From Pandoraea bronchicola (GTDB taxonomy: Bacteria; Pseudomonadota; Gammaproteobacteria; Burkholderiales; Burkholderiaceae): a stretch of DNA of 64,000 bases. The DNA lies in assembly GCF_902459805.1 (NCBI RefSeq), contig NZ_CABPST010000012.1, positions 62,001 to 126,000 of the forward strand, given 5' to 3'. Both the position numbers and the translations under genes were made by a program. The notes beneath the pieces were generated by a model. It saw nothing but the letters and a program-made list of their open reading frames with translations. It searched no databases and was not told the DNA's origin. Each line of letters starts with the position of its first letter. The stretch's first letter is position 1. Positions 1 to 9,340 of this stretch are shown one piece after another.

Positions 1-99
1 CACGCCGGTATCGAGCGCCTTCCGGCCGGTGCCGTCCAGATCGATCTTGACGCGTATTTGCGTTTCGCTGGTATCGCGAACGACTTCCGCAATGCGCAT
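1..99 (-). CDS. hisB: Imidazoleglycerol-phosphate dehydratase, N-terminal fragment
   Basis: Only the first 33 codons are in the window; the gene runs off the left edge. The start [20 protein letters not shown] followed by LDGTG is the typical beginning of the single-domain HisB dehydratase, which converts imidazoleglycerol phosphate to imidazoleacetol phosphate in histidine synthesis. It lies 27 bp downstream of hisC on the same strand, so it continues the his operon. Identity rests on the N-terminal motif and the operon context; the catalytic histidine motifs are outside the window. Confidence 0.85.
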   Translation of the reverse strand, partial: MRIAEVVRDTSETQIRVKIDLDGTGRKALDTGV

Positions 100-126
100 G
101 ATGGTGAGTTCTCGTCGTATAGCTTG

Positions 127-1191
127 TTAGAGTGATGCGGCCAGGGCTTGAACCATGGCGGCATTCTCCGTGGGGGTGCCGACCGTCAATCTCAGGCAAT
201 TGGCCAGCAATACGTGCATTTTACCCACGTTTTTGATCAACACCTTGTGTGCCAGCAGGCCAGCGTGGGTTTTGTCGGCATCGGGCACCCGAACGAGCAG
301 GAAATTCGCGTCGCTCGGGAACACCGTCGTGCCGGGCAGCGCCGCCACTGACGCGGCCAGCCGCGTGCGTTCGGCCCGCAATTCGGCTGCCTGCGCGTCG
401 AGCACGTCGAGGTGATCGAGCATGAATTCGGCGCACGCCTGCGTGAGCACGTTCACGTTGTACGGCGGACGCACCTTGTCGAGCTGGTCCAGCCAGTCCG
501 CGCTGCCCGCCACGTAGCCCAGCCGGATCCCCGCCAGACCGAGCTTCGAAACGGTGCGCATGACCAGCAGATTCGGGAATTCCGGCAGACGCGGCATCCA
601 CGTCTTGCCGGCAAACGGCTGGTACGCCTCGTCGATCACCACCAGCCCGCCGGCAGCGGCGCGCACGAGCGTCTCGACATCGTCATCGGCGAACAGGTTG
701 CCCGTCGGGTTGTTCGGATAGGCCAGATAGACCACCGCGCCGGGATGCGCCGCAATGGCGTTCAGCATTGCCGGCATATCGAGCGAAAAGTCGGGGCGCA
801 GCGGCACGCCAACGAATTCGACGCCCGCAAAACGCGACGACATCTCGTACATGACGAAGCCCGGCATCGGGGCGATCACCGCCGCGCCCGGGCGCGCCGT
901 AGCCATCGCGATCATGCTGATGATCTCGTCCGACCCGTTACCCAGCAGCAACCGGCACCCGGCCGGCACGTCCATCGTGCGTGCGAGCTTCTCGAGCAGC
1001 GCTTGCGGACGCGGCGCCGGGTAGCGGTTGAGCGCCACGTCGGCCAGCCGCTGCCCCAATTCGCTGCGCAGCGTGTCCGGCAACCCGTACGGGTTCTCCA
1101 TCGCGTCGAGCTTGAGGAACCCGCTGGCATCGGGCACGGGGTAGGTGCTCATGGCGAGCACATCGGGGCGGATCACTTGGTCGACGGACAT
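127..1191 (-). CDS. hisC: Histidinol-phosphate aminotransferase
   Basis: This 354-residue PLP-dependent class I/II aminotransferase converts imidazoleacetol phosphate and glutamate to histidinol phosphate. Visible family motifs are LDAMENPYG near the N terminus, GNGSDEII (residues 84-91), the YPNNPTG substrate/cofactor loop (158-164), DEAYQPF (187-193) and [12 protein letters not shown], whose Lys216 should carry the PLP Schiff base. Length is normal for the family. It follows the unknown exported-protein gene by 30 bp and precedes hisB, so it is probably co-transcribed with hisG and hisD. Confidence 0.95.
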   Translation of the reverse strand: MSVDQVIRPDVLAMSTYPVPDASGFLKLDAMENPYGLPDTLRSELGQRLADVALNRYPAPRPQALLEKLARTMDVPAGCRLLLGNGSDEIISMIAMATARPGAAVIAPMPGFVMYEMSSRFAGVEFVGVPLRPDFSLDMPAMLNAIAAHPGAVVYLAYPNNPTGNLFADDDVETLVRAAAGGLVVIDEAYQPFAGKTWMPRLPEFPNLLVMRTVSKLGLAGIRLGYVAGSADWLDQLDKVRPPYNVNVLTQACAEFMLDHLDVLDAQAAELRAERTRLAASVAALPGTTVFPSDANFLLVRVPDADKTHAGLLAHKVLIKNVGKMHVLLANCLRLTVGTPTENAAMVQALAASL

Positions 1192-1221
1192 GGCGATGAA
1201 TGAGAAATCGTGCGAAGCAAA

Positions 1222-1779
1222 TCAGTTAAAAGCAAACGTCAGCCGTCCCGCATCGGCACCGTCGATCTTGACGGTACACCGGCGTCCGGTTTCCACGCTG
1301 CCGAGCGCGTCGGTAATGCGTTGCACGCGCATGCCGGTCTGCCAGGACAGTGCCTGCGCCACGGCCGGACTCACGCGCGCGGGCGACTCCTCGGCTTCGC
1401 AGCGCATGGCCACGAGCCGGTTGCCGAAGCGGCCGAACACCCCGTGGGCGACTTCGTCGTCCGTGGCGCGCAGAGCGGTCTTGCCGCCGAGCCGCAACAC
1501 GTAGACGTCATTGTCGAATGCCTGACGGCGCACGCACACCGTCACACGCTCGGCGGACGCCCCCTCGAACGTGGCGTGCTGGCAATATTGGCCGGCGGCA
1601 TGCGTGGCGGTGCTGGCCGTGAACCCGAGGGCGAACGTGACGGCAGCACGCAGCACAGCCCGCTCGAAGCGGGCTGGCAGCGAAAACAGCGGGGAAGCAG
1701 CGATGGCGCGGGTCCGACGCCAGGCGGTGGCCGGCGTCGTTTGACAGTACGCGGGCCGCCGCAAGGCGTCGTCGCGCAT
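1222..1779 (-). CDS. Unrecognised exported protein inside the his operon
   Basis: I do not recognise this 185-residue protein. The ATG chosen sits one base after the hisD stop (TGA-C-ATG), so it is probably translationally coupled. An in-frame start further upstream would only add residues inside hisD. An Arg-rich N region is followed by a hydrophobic stretch ending THAAG, which looks like a signal peptide cleaved near residue 55. The mature part is about 130 residues with four cysteines (QYCQH, VTVCV, MRCE, RRCTV), which could form disulfides in the periplasm. None of the his enzymes needs an exported partner, so its position between hisD and hisC is odd. A coding role is supported by the fit between neighbours and a clean signal sequence. 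Confidence 0.7.
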   Translation of the reverse strand: MRDDALRRPAYCQTTPATAWRRTRAIAASPLFSLPARFERAVLRAAVTFALGFTASTATHAAGQYCQHATFEGASAERVTVCVRRQAFDNDVYVLRLGGKTALRATDDEVAHGVFGRFGNRLVAMRCEAEESPARVSPAVAQALSWQTGMRVQRITDALGSVETGRRCTVKIDGADAGRLTFAFN

Positions 1780-1780
1780 G

Positions 1781-3103
1781 TCAGGACTCGCGATGCAAAC
1801 GGTACTCGGCGCTGCGCGCGTGCGCTTGCAGCCCTTCGCCGTATGCCAGCTCAGCGGCGATCTCGCCGAGCATGCGCGCACCGCCCTCGCTCACTTCGAT
1901 GAGGCTCGAGCGCTTGATGAAGTCGTACACCCCCAGCGGCGACGAGAATCGCGCGGTGCGCGACGTCGGCAGCACGTGATTGGGGCCGGCGCAGTAATCG
2001 CCCAGGCTCTCGCTCGTGAACTTGCCGAGGAAGATCGCACCGGCGTGGCGGATCTTCTCGCCCCACTGCTGCGGCGTCTCGGCCGAGATTTCCAGGTGTT
2101 CCGGCGCGATCACGTTGGCGATCTCGCAGGCTTGCGCCATGTCGCGCACCTTGACCAGCGCGCCACGGCCTTGCAGCGACGCGGCGATCACATCGCGGCG
2201 CGGCATCTCGTCGATCTGACGCTCCATCGAGGCGTGCACCCGCGCAAGGTATTGCGCGTCCGGGCACAGCAGAATCGACTGCGCGAGTTCGTCGTGCTCG
2301 GCCTGCGAGAACAGGTCCATGGCGACCCAGTCGGGGTCCGTCGAACCGTCGCAGATGACAAGGATTTCAGACGGTCCGGCGATCATGTCGATACCGACCG
2401 TGCCGAACACGCGACGCTTGGCCGCGGCCACGAAGGCATTCCCCGGACCGACGATCTTGTCCACTGCCGGCACCGTTTCGGTGCCATAGGCCAGCGCGCC
2501 GACGGCCTGCGCGCCACCGATGGTGAACACGCGATCCACACCGGCAATGTGCGCTGCGGCCAGCACCAGCGGGTTCTGCACACCGTCCGGTGTAGGCACC
2601 ACCATGACGATGTCCTTCACGCCGGCGACGCGCGCCGGAATGGCGTTCATCAGCACGGACGACGGATAGGCGGCCTTGCCGCCCGGCACATAGATGCCCA
2701 CGCGATCGAGCGGCGTGACCTTCTGGCCCAGCACCGTGCCGTCCGACTCGGTGTACTGCCAGCTATGGGTGCCGCATTCGATGCGTTGCTTCTCGTGATA
2801 GGCGCGCACGCGGGCGGCCGCAGCTTCGAGCGCGGCACGACGCTTCGGCTCGAGGCTCTCAAGCGCCGCCGCCAGTGCGTCGGCGGGCAGCTCGAGCGCC
2901 GTCATGTCGGGCGCGCTCAGCCGGTCGAACTTGTTGGTGTATTCGATCACGGCCGCATCGCCGCGCGTCTTCACGTCGGCGAGAATTTCGGCGGCCGCGC
3001 GGTCGATGGCGGCGTCTTCGCTCGCCTCGAACGCCAGAACGTCGCGAAGCTGCTTCGCGAAGTCGTCAGCGGAGGAATCGAGTTTGCGAATATCGAGTTT
3101 CAT
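1781..3103 (-). CDS. hisD: Histidinol dehydrogenase
   Basis: This 440-residue zinc enzyme performs the last two oxidations from L-histidinol to L-histidine using NAD+. The protein carries the family core: the segment [12 protein letters not shown], the glycine-rich VGPGN motif, GPSEILVI, the SQAEHDE zinc/catalytic region, and the AGPNHVLPT segment near the C terminus. The start [11 protein letters not shown] overlaps the hisG stop by 4 bp (ATGA), typical of translational coupling. The open frame extends upstream of this ATG into hisG, but that extension has no HisD character and was rejected. Confidence 0.96.
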   Translation of the reverse strand: MKLDIRKLDSSADDFAKQLRDVLAFEASEDAAIDRAAAEILADVKTRGDAAVIEYTNKFDRLSAPDMTALELPADALAAALESLEPKRRAALEAAAARVRAYHEKQRIECGTHSWQYTESDGTVLGQKVTPLDRVGIYVPGGKAAYPSSVLMNAIPARVAGVKDIVMVVPTPDGVQNPLVLAAAHIAGVDRVFTIGGAQAVGALAYGTETVPAVDKIVGPGNAFVAAAKRRVFGTVGIDMIAGPSEILVICDGSTDPDWVAMDLFSQAEHDELAQSILLCPDAQYLARVHASMERQIDEMPRRDVIAASLQGRGALVKVRDMAQACEIANVIAPEHLEISAETPQQWGEKIRHAGAIFLGKFTSESLGDYCAGPNHVLPTSRTARFSSPLGVYDFIKRSSLIEVSEGGARMLGEIAAELAYGEGLQAHARSAEYRLHRES

Positions 3104-3780
3104 GCTGTTTGCCGGGAGGCCTGCTCGAAGGCATCCAGAATAGGCTGCAACGACTCGCGTTTCAACTTGAGCGCAGCCTGATTGATCACGAGGCGGGACG
3201 AGATGTCCATGATCTCTTCCACTTCCACCAGATTGTTGGCCCGCAGCGTACCGCCGGTACTCACCAGATCGACGATCGCGTCGGCCAGACCCACGAGCGG
3301 GCCCAGTTCCATCGACCCGTACAGCTTGATCAGATCGACGTGCACGCCCTTGGCCGCGAAATGCTCGCGCGCGGTCTGCACGTACTTCGTCGCCACCCGC
3401 AGGCGGGCGCCCTGACGTACGGCATTCGCGTAATCGAAGCCCTTCGGTACAGCAACAGACATGCGGCAACGCGCAATGTTCAAATCGATCGGCTGATACA
3501 GGCCGCCCCCGCCGTGCTCGATGAGCACATCCTTGCCGGCCACGCCGAAGTCGGCGGCACCATATTGCACGTAGGTCGGCACGTCGGTGGCGCGCACGAT
3601 GATGACGCGCAGGTTCGGGTCCGTCGTCGGCAGAATCAGCTTGCGCGAGGTCTCCGGGTCTTCCGTGACTTCGATACCGGCTGCGGCCAGCAACGGCAGC
3701 GTCTCCGTGAAGATACGCCCTTTGGAAAGCGCCAGCGTCAGCGGTTGAGCGAGCGGCTGGGCCGGCTTGGCGGAACTCAT
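3100..3780 (-). CDS. hisG: ATP phosphoribosyltransferase, short form
   Basis: HisG condenses ATP with PRPP in the first and feedback-regulated step of histidine synthesis. At 226 residues this is the short (HisGs) form, which lacks the C-terminal regulatory domain and depends on the HisRS-like partner HisZ; no hisZ lies in this window. [11 protein letters not shown] at the N terminus and [17 protein letters not shown], the PRPP-binding region, are typical. It overlaps murA upstream by 4 bp and hisD downstream by 4 bp, so it is embedded in a tightly coupled transcription unit. Confidence 0.95.
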   Translation of the reverse strand: MSSAKPAQPLAQPLTLALSKGRIFTETLPLLAAAGIEVTEDPETSRKLILPTTDPNLRVIIVRATDVPTYVQYGAADFGVAGKDVLIEHGGGGLYQPIDLNIARCRMSVAVPKGFDYANAVRQGARLRVATKYVQTAREHFAAKGVHVDLIKLYGSMELGPLVGLADAIVDLVSTGGTLRANNLVEVEEIMDISSRLVINQAALKLKRESLQPILDAFEQASRQTA

Positions 3781-5117
3781 GCGATCTCTCCCTGGCGTGC
3801 TTCGACACGCCGGATTCGCGCGCCCACGGCGCGCAACTTTGCCTCGATACGATGATAGCCGCGATCAAGGTGATGAATACGGTCGACGAGCGTGCGGCCA
3901 TCGGCCGTCAGACCCGCGACGATCAGGCTGGCGGAAGCGCGCAAGTCGGTCGCCATCACATGCGCACCCGACAGGCGATCCACGCCCGAAATGCGCGCCG
4001 TGTTGCCGTCGATACCGATATTCGCGCCCAGCCGCATCAATTCCTGCACGTGCATGAAGCGATTCTCGAAGATCGTCTCGACGACCTGCGAGGTGCCCTC
4101 GGCAATGCAGTTCAGCGCCATGAACTGGGCCTGCATGTCGGTCGGGAACGCCGGATACTCCGACGTTCGGAAACTCACCGCTCGTGCGCGCCGATCCATC
4201 GTCACGCGCAGCCAATCCGCACCGGCACTCACGTTAGCGCCGGTTTCGCGCAATTTTTCAATCACGGCGTCGAGCGTGGACGGCACCACGCGATGCAGCG
4301 TGATATCGCCACGGGTGGCCACGGCAGCGCACAGGAACGTGCCGGCTTCGATCCGGTCGGGCACGACATCGTGCGTTGCACCATGCAAGCGCGCCACACC
4401 GGTCACCACCAGACGATCCGTGCCGATGCCCTCGATCTTCGCTCCCATCTTGACCAGCAAGCGGGCCAGGTCCGTGACTTCCGGCTCGCGGGCGGCGTTG
4501 GCCAGCACGGTCACGCCGTCGGCGAGCGTTGCCGCCATGAGCAGGTTTTCGGTGCCCGTGACGGTGATCATGTCGGTCACGAGCGTCTCGCCACGCAGGC
4601 GTGCCGCCTTGGCGACGATGTCACCGTGCGTCAGCGTGATCTCGGCGCCCATCTTCTGCAGGCCCTTGATGTGCTGATCGACGGGCCGCGCCCCGATAGC
4701 GCATCCGCCCGGCAGCGACACACGCGCGTCGCCGCAACGGGCGAGCAGCGGGCCAAGCACGAGAATCGACGCCCGCATGGTCTTCACGAGTTCGTACGGG
4801 GCGGCGGGCTCGGTGATCTGCGACGCGTCGAGCGTCACCGATTCGCCATGGCGCTCGACCTTGACGCCCATGCGCGCGAGCAGCGTCAGCATGGTGCGCA
4901 CGTCGTGCAGATCGGGGACGTTACCGAGCACCAGCGGCTCGGCTGTCAGCAAGCTCGCACACAGAATGGGCAGGGCCGCGTTCTTGGCGCCCGAGACGGT
5001 AATCTCTCCCGCCAGCCGCTCGCCACCTTCGATCTCGAGGTGGTCCGCGGCGAGGCGCTCGCCGGCGGCAGCCTCGCTGTTGCCGGCTGCGCCAGCGCTA
5101 TCTTGCGTGATCCTCAT
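3777..5117 (-). CDS. murA: UDP-N-acetylglucosamine 1-carboxyvinyltransferase
   Basis: MurA transfers enolpyruvate from PEP to UDP-GlcNAc, the first committed cytoplasmic step of peptidoglycan synthesis. The 446-residue protein shows the early SGAKNAALP motif and the fosfomycin-target loop [14 protein letters not shown], in which Cys139 is the expected catalytic acid. The N terminus is about 25 residues longer than usual (a Gly/Ala/Glu-rich lead before LEIEGGERL), so an internal start is possible, but the chosen ATG overlaps the ibaG stop by 4 bp and fits coupling. The ibaG-murA adjacency matches many proteobacteria. Confidence 0.97.
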   Translation of the reverse strand: MRITQDSAGAAGNSEAAAGERLAADHLEIEGGERLAGEITVSGAKNAALPILCASLLTAEPLVLGNVPDLHDVRTMLTLLARMGVKVERHGESVTLDASQITEPAAPYELVKTMRASILVLGPLLARCGDARVSLPGGCAIGARPVDQHIKGLQKMGAEITLTHGDIVAKAARLRGETLVTDMITVTGTENLLMAATLADGVTVLANAAREPEVTDLARLLVKMGAKIEGIGTDRLVVTGVARLHGATHDVVPDRIEAGTFLCAAVATRGDITLHRVVPSTLDAVIEKLRETGANVSAGADWLRVTMDRRARAVSFRTSEYPAFPTDMQAQFMALNCIAEGTSQVVETIFENRFMHVQELMRLGANIGIDGNTARISGVDRLSGAHVMATDLRASASLIVAGLTADGRTLVDRIHHLDRGYHRIEAKLRAVGARIRRVEARQGEIA

Positions 5118-5353
5118 TGCGCCTGATACTCCGCGGGCGTGAGGGTCTTCATCGACAGTGCATGAATTTCCGCTTTCATGCGATCGCCCAGCGCGGCGTA
5201 CACGAGTTGGTGGCGCGCAATGAGGCGCTTGCCTTCGAACTGCGCGCTCACGATGGTCGCGAAGAAGTGCTGGCCGTCACCTTCGACGGCCACATGTTCG
5301 CAAGCCAGGCCGGCTTCGATGTACTGTTTGATTTGTTCGGGGGTAGGCAGCAT
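5114..5353 (-). CDS. ibaG: BolA-family protein (IbaG-like)
   Basis: This 79-residue protein is a short BolA-fold protein. The segment [17 protein letters not shown] carries the conserved histidine/arginine helix that binds [2Fe-2S] clusters together with monothiol glutaredoxins, and the end KTLTPAEYQ is typical. In E. coli the equivalent ibaG (yrbA) sits between mlaB and murA; here the ABC-2 exporter genes lie between mlaB and this gene. The likely role is iron-sulfur trafficking or acid/envelope stress, inferred from the family rather than seen in the sequence. Confidence 0.9.
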   Translation of the reverse strand: MLPTPEQIKQYIEAGLACEHVAVEGDGQHFFATIVSAQFEGKRLIARHQLVYAALGDRMKAEIHALSMKTLTPAEYQAQ

Positions 5354-5371
5354 TGCCGATCCTAGAGAAGT

Positions 5372-6127
5372 TCAGTGACGCAGTTTGTAGCCGCGGCGCA
5401 GCAGCGTCAGCGCCACAATAGCGAGTATCAGGAAAGTCGCGCCGACGACAGCGAGGCTGGTCTGCGGAGCCACGTCGGACACGCCGAAGAAGCCGTAACG
5501 GAACCCGTCGATCATGTAGAAGAACGGATTGAAGTGCGAGACAGCCTGCCACAGCGGCGGCAGCGAGTGAATCGAATAAAACACGCCCGCGAGGAACGTT
5601 GCCGGCATGATCAGGAAGTTCTGGAACGCCGCGAGCTGGTCGAACTTTTCAGCCCAGATGCCAGCGATCAGTCCCAGCGTACCGAGAATTGCCGCGCCGA
5701 GGAACGCGAAGCCGATGATCCACAGCGGTGCGGCGAACGACAGATGCGTGAACGCCGCCGTCACCACGAAGACCCCCAGACCCACCGACAGCCCGCGCAC
5801 CACGGCGGCGAGCACGTACGCGCCGTACATCTCCCAATGCGAGAGCGGCGGCAGCAGCACGAACACGAGGTTGCCCGTGATCTTGGACTGGATCAGCGAC
5901 GAAGAGCTGTTGGCGAACGCGTTCTGCAACACGCTCATCATCACCAGACCCGGCACGAGGAAGGACGTGTAGGTAATCTGGTCGTACACCTTCACGCGAT
6001 CTTCGAGCACGTGGCCGAAGATCATCAGATACAGCAGTGCGGTAAGCACCGGCGCGCCCACGGTCTGGAAGCTCACCTTCCAGAAGCGCAGCACTTCCTT
6101 GTAGAACAGCGTGCGAAAGCCGATCAT
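5372..6127 (-). CDS. ABC-2 type exporter permease (YadH-like)
   Basis: This 251-residue integral membrane protein belongs to the ABC-2 permease family. It has about six hydrophobic segments, including LVPGLVMMSVLQNAFANSSS and the late HFNPFFYMIDGFRYGFFG signature close to the end, as in E. coli YadH. It overlaps the upstream ATPase gene by 4 bp (ATGA), so the two are almost certainly a pair. The exported substrate is unknown. The position inside the mla-ibaG-murA run suggests an envelope role, but that is inference. Confidence 0.9.
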   Translation of the reverse strand: MIGFRTLFYKEVLRFWKVSFQTVGAPVLTALLYLMIFGHVLEDRVKVYDQITYTSFLVPGLVMMSVLQNAFANSSSSLIQSKITGNLVFVLLPPLSHWEMYGAYVLAAVVRGLSVGLGVFVVTAAFTHLSFAAPLWIIGFAFLGAAILGTLGLIAGIWAEKFDQLAAFQNFLIMPATFLAGVFYSIHSLPPLWQAVSHFNPFFYMIDGFRYGFFGVSDVAPQTSLAVVGATFLILAIVALTLLRRGYKLRH

Positions 6128-7050
6128 GCTGCCACCTCCTGCGCGCGCGAACCGGACATGATCTGCACGAACACGTCCTCGAGATCGGCCTTCTGAATGT
6201 CGATGTCCTCGACGATGCAGCCCGCCGCCCGGCAGGTGGCGAGAATCGATTCCACTTCGTCGCAGCCCGCCAGACGCAGCGCGAACTGATGGCCCCCCGT
6301 ATCCTGGCCGTCGACCAGCAACGGACGCAGTTCGTCGGGCAGCGTGCCCTGCTTGAAGCGCAGCACGAGGCGTGTGCCCGCGAAGCGCTGGAGCAACGAC
6401 GCGGTGCGTTCGAGCGCCACGACTTCGCCGCGCTTGAGCATGGCAATGCGGTCGCACAGCGTTTCCGCTTCTTCCAGATAGTGCGTGGTCAGCACGATAG
6501 TGTGGCCTTCGCGGTTCAGACGCGAGATGAATTTCCACAGCGTCTGACGCAGTTCCACGTCGACCCCGGCGGTCGGCTCGTCGAGCACGATCACCGGCGG
6601 ACGGTGCACGAGCGCCTGCGCCACGAGCACACGTCGCTTCATGCCGCCCGAGAGCTGGCGCATGTTGGCGTTCGCCTTGTCGGTCAGATCGAGGTTGGCC
6701 ATCACTTCGTCGATCCAGTCGTCGTTGCGCGTGAGCCCGAAGTAGCCGGACTGGATACGCAGCGTTTCACGCACGGAGAAGAACGGATCGAAAACGAGTT
6801 CCTGCGGCACCACGCCGAGCTTTCGGCGGGCATTGCGGTAGTCTCGCACCACGTCGTGGCCGAGCACGCTGATATTGCCTGCATCTGCGCGCGCGAGGCC
6901 CGCAAGAATGCTGATCAGCGTGGTCTTTCCAGCGCCATTGGGGCCGAGCAAACCGAAGAATTCACCTTCTTCGATCGAGAAGCTGACGCCCTTGAGCGCC
7001 TGCAACGCCTGATAGCGTTTTTTGACGTTACGGATTTCGATGGCGGCCAT
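6124..7050 (-). CDS. ABC exporter ATP-binding protein (YadG-like)
   Basis: This is a 308-residue ABC ATPase with Walker A GPNGAGKT, signature LSGGMKRR, Walker B VIVLDEPTAG and the H-loop TTHYLEEAE. After the nucleotide-binding domain a 70-residue C-terminal part, as in YadG/DrrA-type exporters, follows. It drives the ABC-2 permease encoded immediately downstream. The ATG at 7050 was chosen; a GTG at 7059 is in frame and an upstream TGA limits the frame to about ten more codons. Neither start has a good Shine-Dalgarno sequence, whereas a 17-codon ORF just upstream does (see findings). Confidence 0.92.
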   Translation of the reverse strand: MAAIEIRNVKKRYQALQALKGVSFSIEEGEFFGLLGPNGAGKTTLISILAGLARADAGNISVLGHDVVRDYRNARRKLGVVPQELVFDPFFSVRETLRIQSGYFGLTRNDDWIDEVMANLDLTDKANANMRQLSGGMKRRVLVAQALVHRPPVIVLDEPTAGVDVELRQTLWKFISRLNREGHTIVLTTHYLEEAETLCDRIAMLKRGEVVALERTASLLQRFAGTRLVLRFKQGTLPDELRPLLVDGQDTGGHQFALRLAGCDEVESILATCRAAGCIVEDIDIQKADLEDVFVQIMSGSRAQEVAA

Positions 7051-7311
7051 GGACTGCACGCACCCGTCTTGGCGGGTACGTCATTGTGTTCTCCGGTCAC
7101 GGCCGGCCGTGTGCGCAGACCGCTGAGGTTGCGGCAGCAGCCATATCGGCGGCAAGGGAGCCCGGATGAGGATAACTGCCCAAAAGTTGGCAGAAAACCC
7201 CTGATTATAAAGGAAGCCGGTACCCGCCGTGCTCACAGCCGGCCGGATACCCCGTAATGCCCTGTAACCCCCGTAACGCGCGACGTTCCGCCTGCGCCAC
7301 CGCCCGCCCAT

Positions 7312-7340
7312 AAAAAAAGCGCCGTTGCGAGACGGCGCTT
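7312..7340 (-). terminator. Intrinsic terminator after mlaB
   Basis: On the minus strand a 9-bp stem AAGCGCCGT/ACGGCGCTT with a 6-nt loop is followed by a run of T residues (the A-run at 7312-7318 on the plus strand). It lies about 30 bp after the mlaB stop and about 260 bp before the ABC ATPase start, so the mla operon can end here. The gap 7051-7311 holds no other gene apart from a short leader ORF. Confidence 0.8.
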
Positions 7341-7370
7341 TCACGAGGGGCGGCAGTCCGGCCAGGCGCA

Positions 7371-7628
7371 TCAGCTCGAGAGCAGATGATCGACACCGTA
7401 CACCAGCGCAAGGCTAGCCAGCCCCGCGGGCAAGTTAGTGAACGCCAACGTCGCACCGCGCCGCACCGCGTGACGGCGCAAGGCCAGCAACACGGCGAGC
7501 GCCGACGAGTCGAAATGCGTCAGCCCGGCGCAATCGATCTGGGTCTCGCCCGCGTCGATGCGATCGATCGCCTTGGCGAGAACATCGCCGGCGGTGTCGT
7601 GCGTGAGGTCGGTCTGCAACGCTAGCAT
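7371..7628 (-). CDS. mlaB: STAS-domain protein of the Mla system
   Basis: This 85-residue STAS-domain protein is MlaB, which binds and stabilises the MlaF ATPase in the inner-membrane MlaFEDB complex. The segment DCAGLTHFDSSALAVLLALRRHA contains the DSSALA motif of STAS domains. It is 4 bp downstream of mlaC and is the last gene of the mla run, followed by a terminator. The sequence is short, so identity leans on the motif together with the mla context. Confidence 0.88.
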   Translation of the reverse strand: MLALQTDLTHDTAGDVLAKAIDRIDAGETQIDCAGLTHFDSSALAVLLALRRHAVRRGATLAFTNLPAGLASLALVYGVDHLLSS

Positions 7629-7632
7629 GCGC

Positions 7633-8253
7633 TTACTTGCCGCCTGCGAGTTGCTGGTTGCGCTCGGTCAGGAACTTGATCAGGCCATCGACGCCCGACT
7701 GATTGACCTTCTCCGAGAACTGGTTGCGGTACGTCTGAATGAGCCAGGCGCCCAGCACGTTCAGGTCATACAGTTTCCATTCGCCGCTGGCGGTCTTGTA
7801 CAGACGGTAGTCGAGTTCGACCGGCTGACCGTTGTTGATCACGTCGGTGTAGACCACGGCATCGGTGTCGTTCGGCTGACCACGGAATGGCTTGTAGTTG
7901 ACCTGCTGATCACGAATCTGGGCGATGGCACCCGCGTATGTGCGCAGCAGCAGGGACTTGAACTGTTCCGTCAGTTGCTGACGCTGGGCTTCGGTAGCTG
8001 TCGCCCAGGCACGGCCCGTTGCCAACTGCGTGGTCCGCTTGAAGTCGGCGTGCGGCATGATCTTCTGCTCGACCAGCTTCGTGATGCTGTTCAGATCACC
8101 CTTCTGGATATTCGGATCGCTCTTGGCGGCGGACATCACTTCGGTCACGGTCTGCTTGACCAGCACGTCCGGGGCCTGCGCCTGCGCCATCGCGGAGCCG
8201 GCAGCGGTGTAAGTCATGAACGCCATGACGGGAATGAGCCAGAACTTCTTCAT
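7633..8253 (-). CDS. mlaC: Periplasmic phospholipid shuttle of the Mla system
   Basis: MlaC carries phospholipids between the outer-membrane MlaA complex and the inner-membrane MlaFEDB transporter. The 206-residue precursor starts MKKFWLIPVMAFMTY and has a signal peptide ending near SAMAQA. A clear Shine-Dalgarno sequence (AGAGGAAG) precedes this ATG, so the longer upstream open frame was rejected. Family features include the ATATEAQRQQLTEQFKSLL helix and DVNVLGAWL-like C-terminal region (here LYDLNVLGAWLIQTYRNQF). It sits between mlaA and mlaB. Confidence 0.95.
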   Translation of the reverse strand: MKKFWLIPVMAFMTYTAAGSAMAQAQAPDVLVKQTVTEVMSAAKSDPNIQKGDLNSITKLVEQKIMPHADFKRTTQLATGRAWATATEAQRQQLTEQFKSLLLRTYAGAIAQIRDQQVNYKPFRGQPNDTDAVVYTDVINNGQPVELDYRLYKTASGEWKLYDLNVLGAWLIQTYRNQFSEKVNQSGVDGLIKFLTERNQQLAGGK

Positions 8254-8441
8254 TGTGGACTTCCTCTTTCGAGTGACGAGTATTGCGGGTTTGGATACCC
8301 GCGTCGCGCCTTGAGTTCTCGGGATGACGGCAGTGTCGTGTAACAAACTGTTGCCCGGTGGGCCTGCCGGCGACGCCCTGGCTAGCAGGGCGCACTGTCA
8401 TATTTGCGGATCAACGCCGTGCCTTGCGCGATCAGCGTCGA

Positions 8442-9335
8442 TCAACGACGGAACGGCAGGCCGCCCGGCACCATCGTGCCAGGCACTGGCGAGCCTTGCG
8501 GCGCTTCCGGTTCGGCTTGTTTGCCCGAGGTCGGGGCCGGTGCGCTCACGCCCGATGCGGGCGCAGCCGGCATCGGTTGGCCGCTCGTGCCGCCAGCGGC
8601 AGCCCCGGCCGCGCTCCCTTCGTCGTCATAGTTCGGCAGGGCGGCGTCGCCCGATGCACCGCCGTTGATCAGGTACTTGCGACGCGCCAGATAGGCGTCC
8701 CGAGTAAACGAGTACGGATCGAGTGCAGCCGCTTCGAGCAGGTTCGACGCGTCGAGCAGGTTCGCCCGCGTGTTCACCAGACGCACACCATAGACCGAGT
8801 AGCTCACCCAGTCCGGCTTGATGTAGGAGGTCGGGTCGATGAACATGTTGCCAGCCATGCCGACCGTGTCGCGCACCGTGCTCGGGCCGAGCAGCGGCAG
8901 CACGAGATACGGGCCGTCGGGCAAGCCCCATTTGCCGAGCGTCACACCGAAATCCTGGCTATGCTTGGGCAGCCCGGCAGGCGTTGCGAAGTCGAACAAA
9001 CCGCCCACGCCGAAGACCGTGTTGATCGTCAGGCGCATCAGATCCTGCGTAGCGGCCGTGACCTGCAACTGCAACAGATTGTTGGCGAAGTTGTACACAT
9101 CGCCCACGTTCGAGAAGAAGTTCGTGACCATATCGCGCGCCGGTTCCGGCACCGCGAACCGGTAACCCTTGGCCACCGGAACCAGAACCGCCTTGTCGAG
9201 CGTGTCATTGAACGTATACATCGAACGGTTGAAACCTTCGATGGGGTCAGCGGGACTCGGGTTGGTGACAGTAGCGCAACCTGCCAGCGCCATCGCGCCA
9301 GCGGCCAGCACTGCCGAAGTACGGAAGCTGGTCAT
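8442..9335 (-). CDS. mlaA: Outer-membrane lipoprotein of the Mla system (VacJ)
   Basis: MlaA (VacJ) sits in the outer membrane with porins and removes misplaced phospholipid from the outer leaflet. The N-terminal lipoprotein signal ends in a lipobox LAGC. DPIEGFNRSMYTFND, the PLLGPSTVRDTVGM motif and YGVRLVNTRANLLDAS follow in the order usual for the family. The 297-residue protein has an Ala/Pro/Gly-rich C-terminal tail of about 70 residues that looks disordered. In E. coli mlaA is unlinked; here it lies between mlaD and mlaC in the operon. Confidence 0.95.
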   Translation of the reverse strand: MTSFRTSAVLAAGAMALAGCATVTNPSPADPIEGFNRSMYTFNDTLDKAVLVPVAKGYRFAVPEPARDMVTNFFSNVGDVYNFANNLLQLQVTAATQDLMRLTINTVFGVGGLFDFATPAGLPKHSQDFGVTLGKWGLPDGPYLVLPLLGPSTVRDTVGMAGNMFIDPTSYIKPDWVSYSVYGVRLVNTRANLLDASNLLEAAALDPYSFTRDAYLARRKYLINGGASGDAALPNYDDEGSAAGAAAGGTSGQPMPAAPASGVSAPAPTSGKQAEPEAPQGSPVPGTMVPGGLPFRR

Positions 9336-9340
9336 TTCTT

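Noticed and set aside
1778-3181. A 467-codon plus-strand frame opposite hisD
   Set aside because: Shadow of hisD; no domain, and His/Arg-rich composition is typical of antisense frames.
3104-3901. Upstream extension of hisD
   Set aside because: It overlaps all of hisG and part of murA in another frame, while the internal ATG overlaps the hisG stop as expected.
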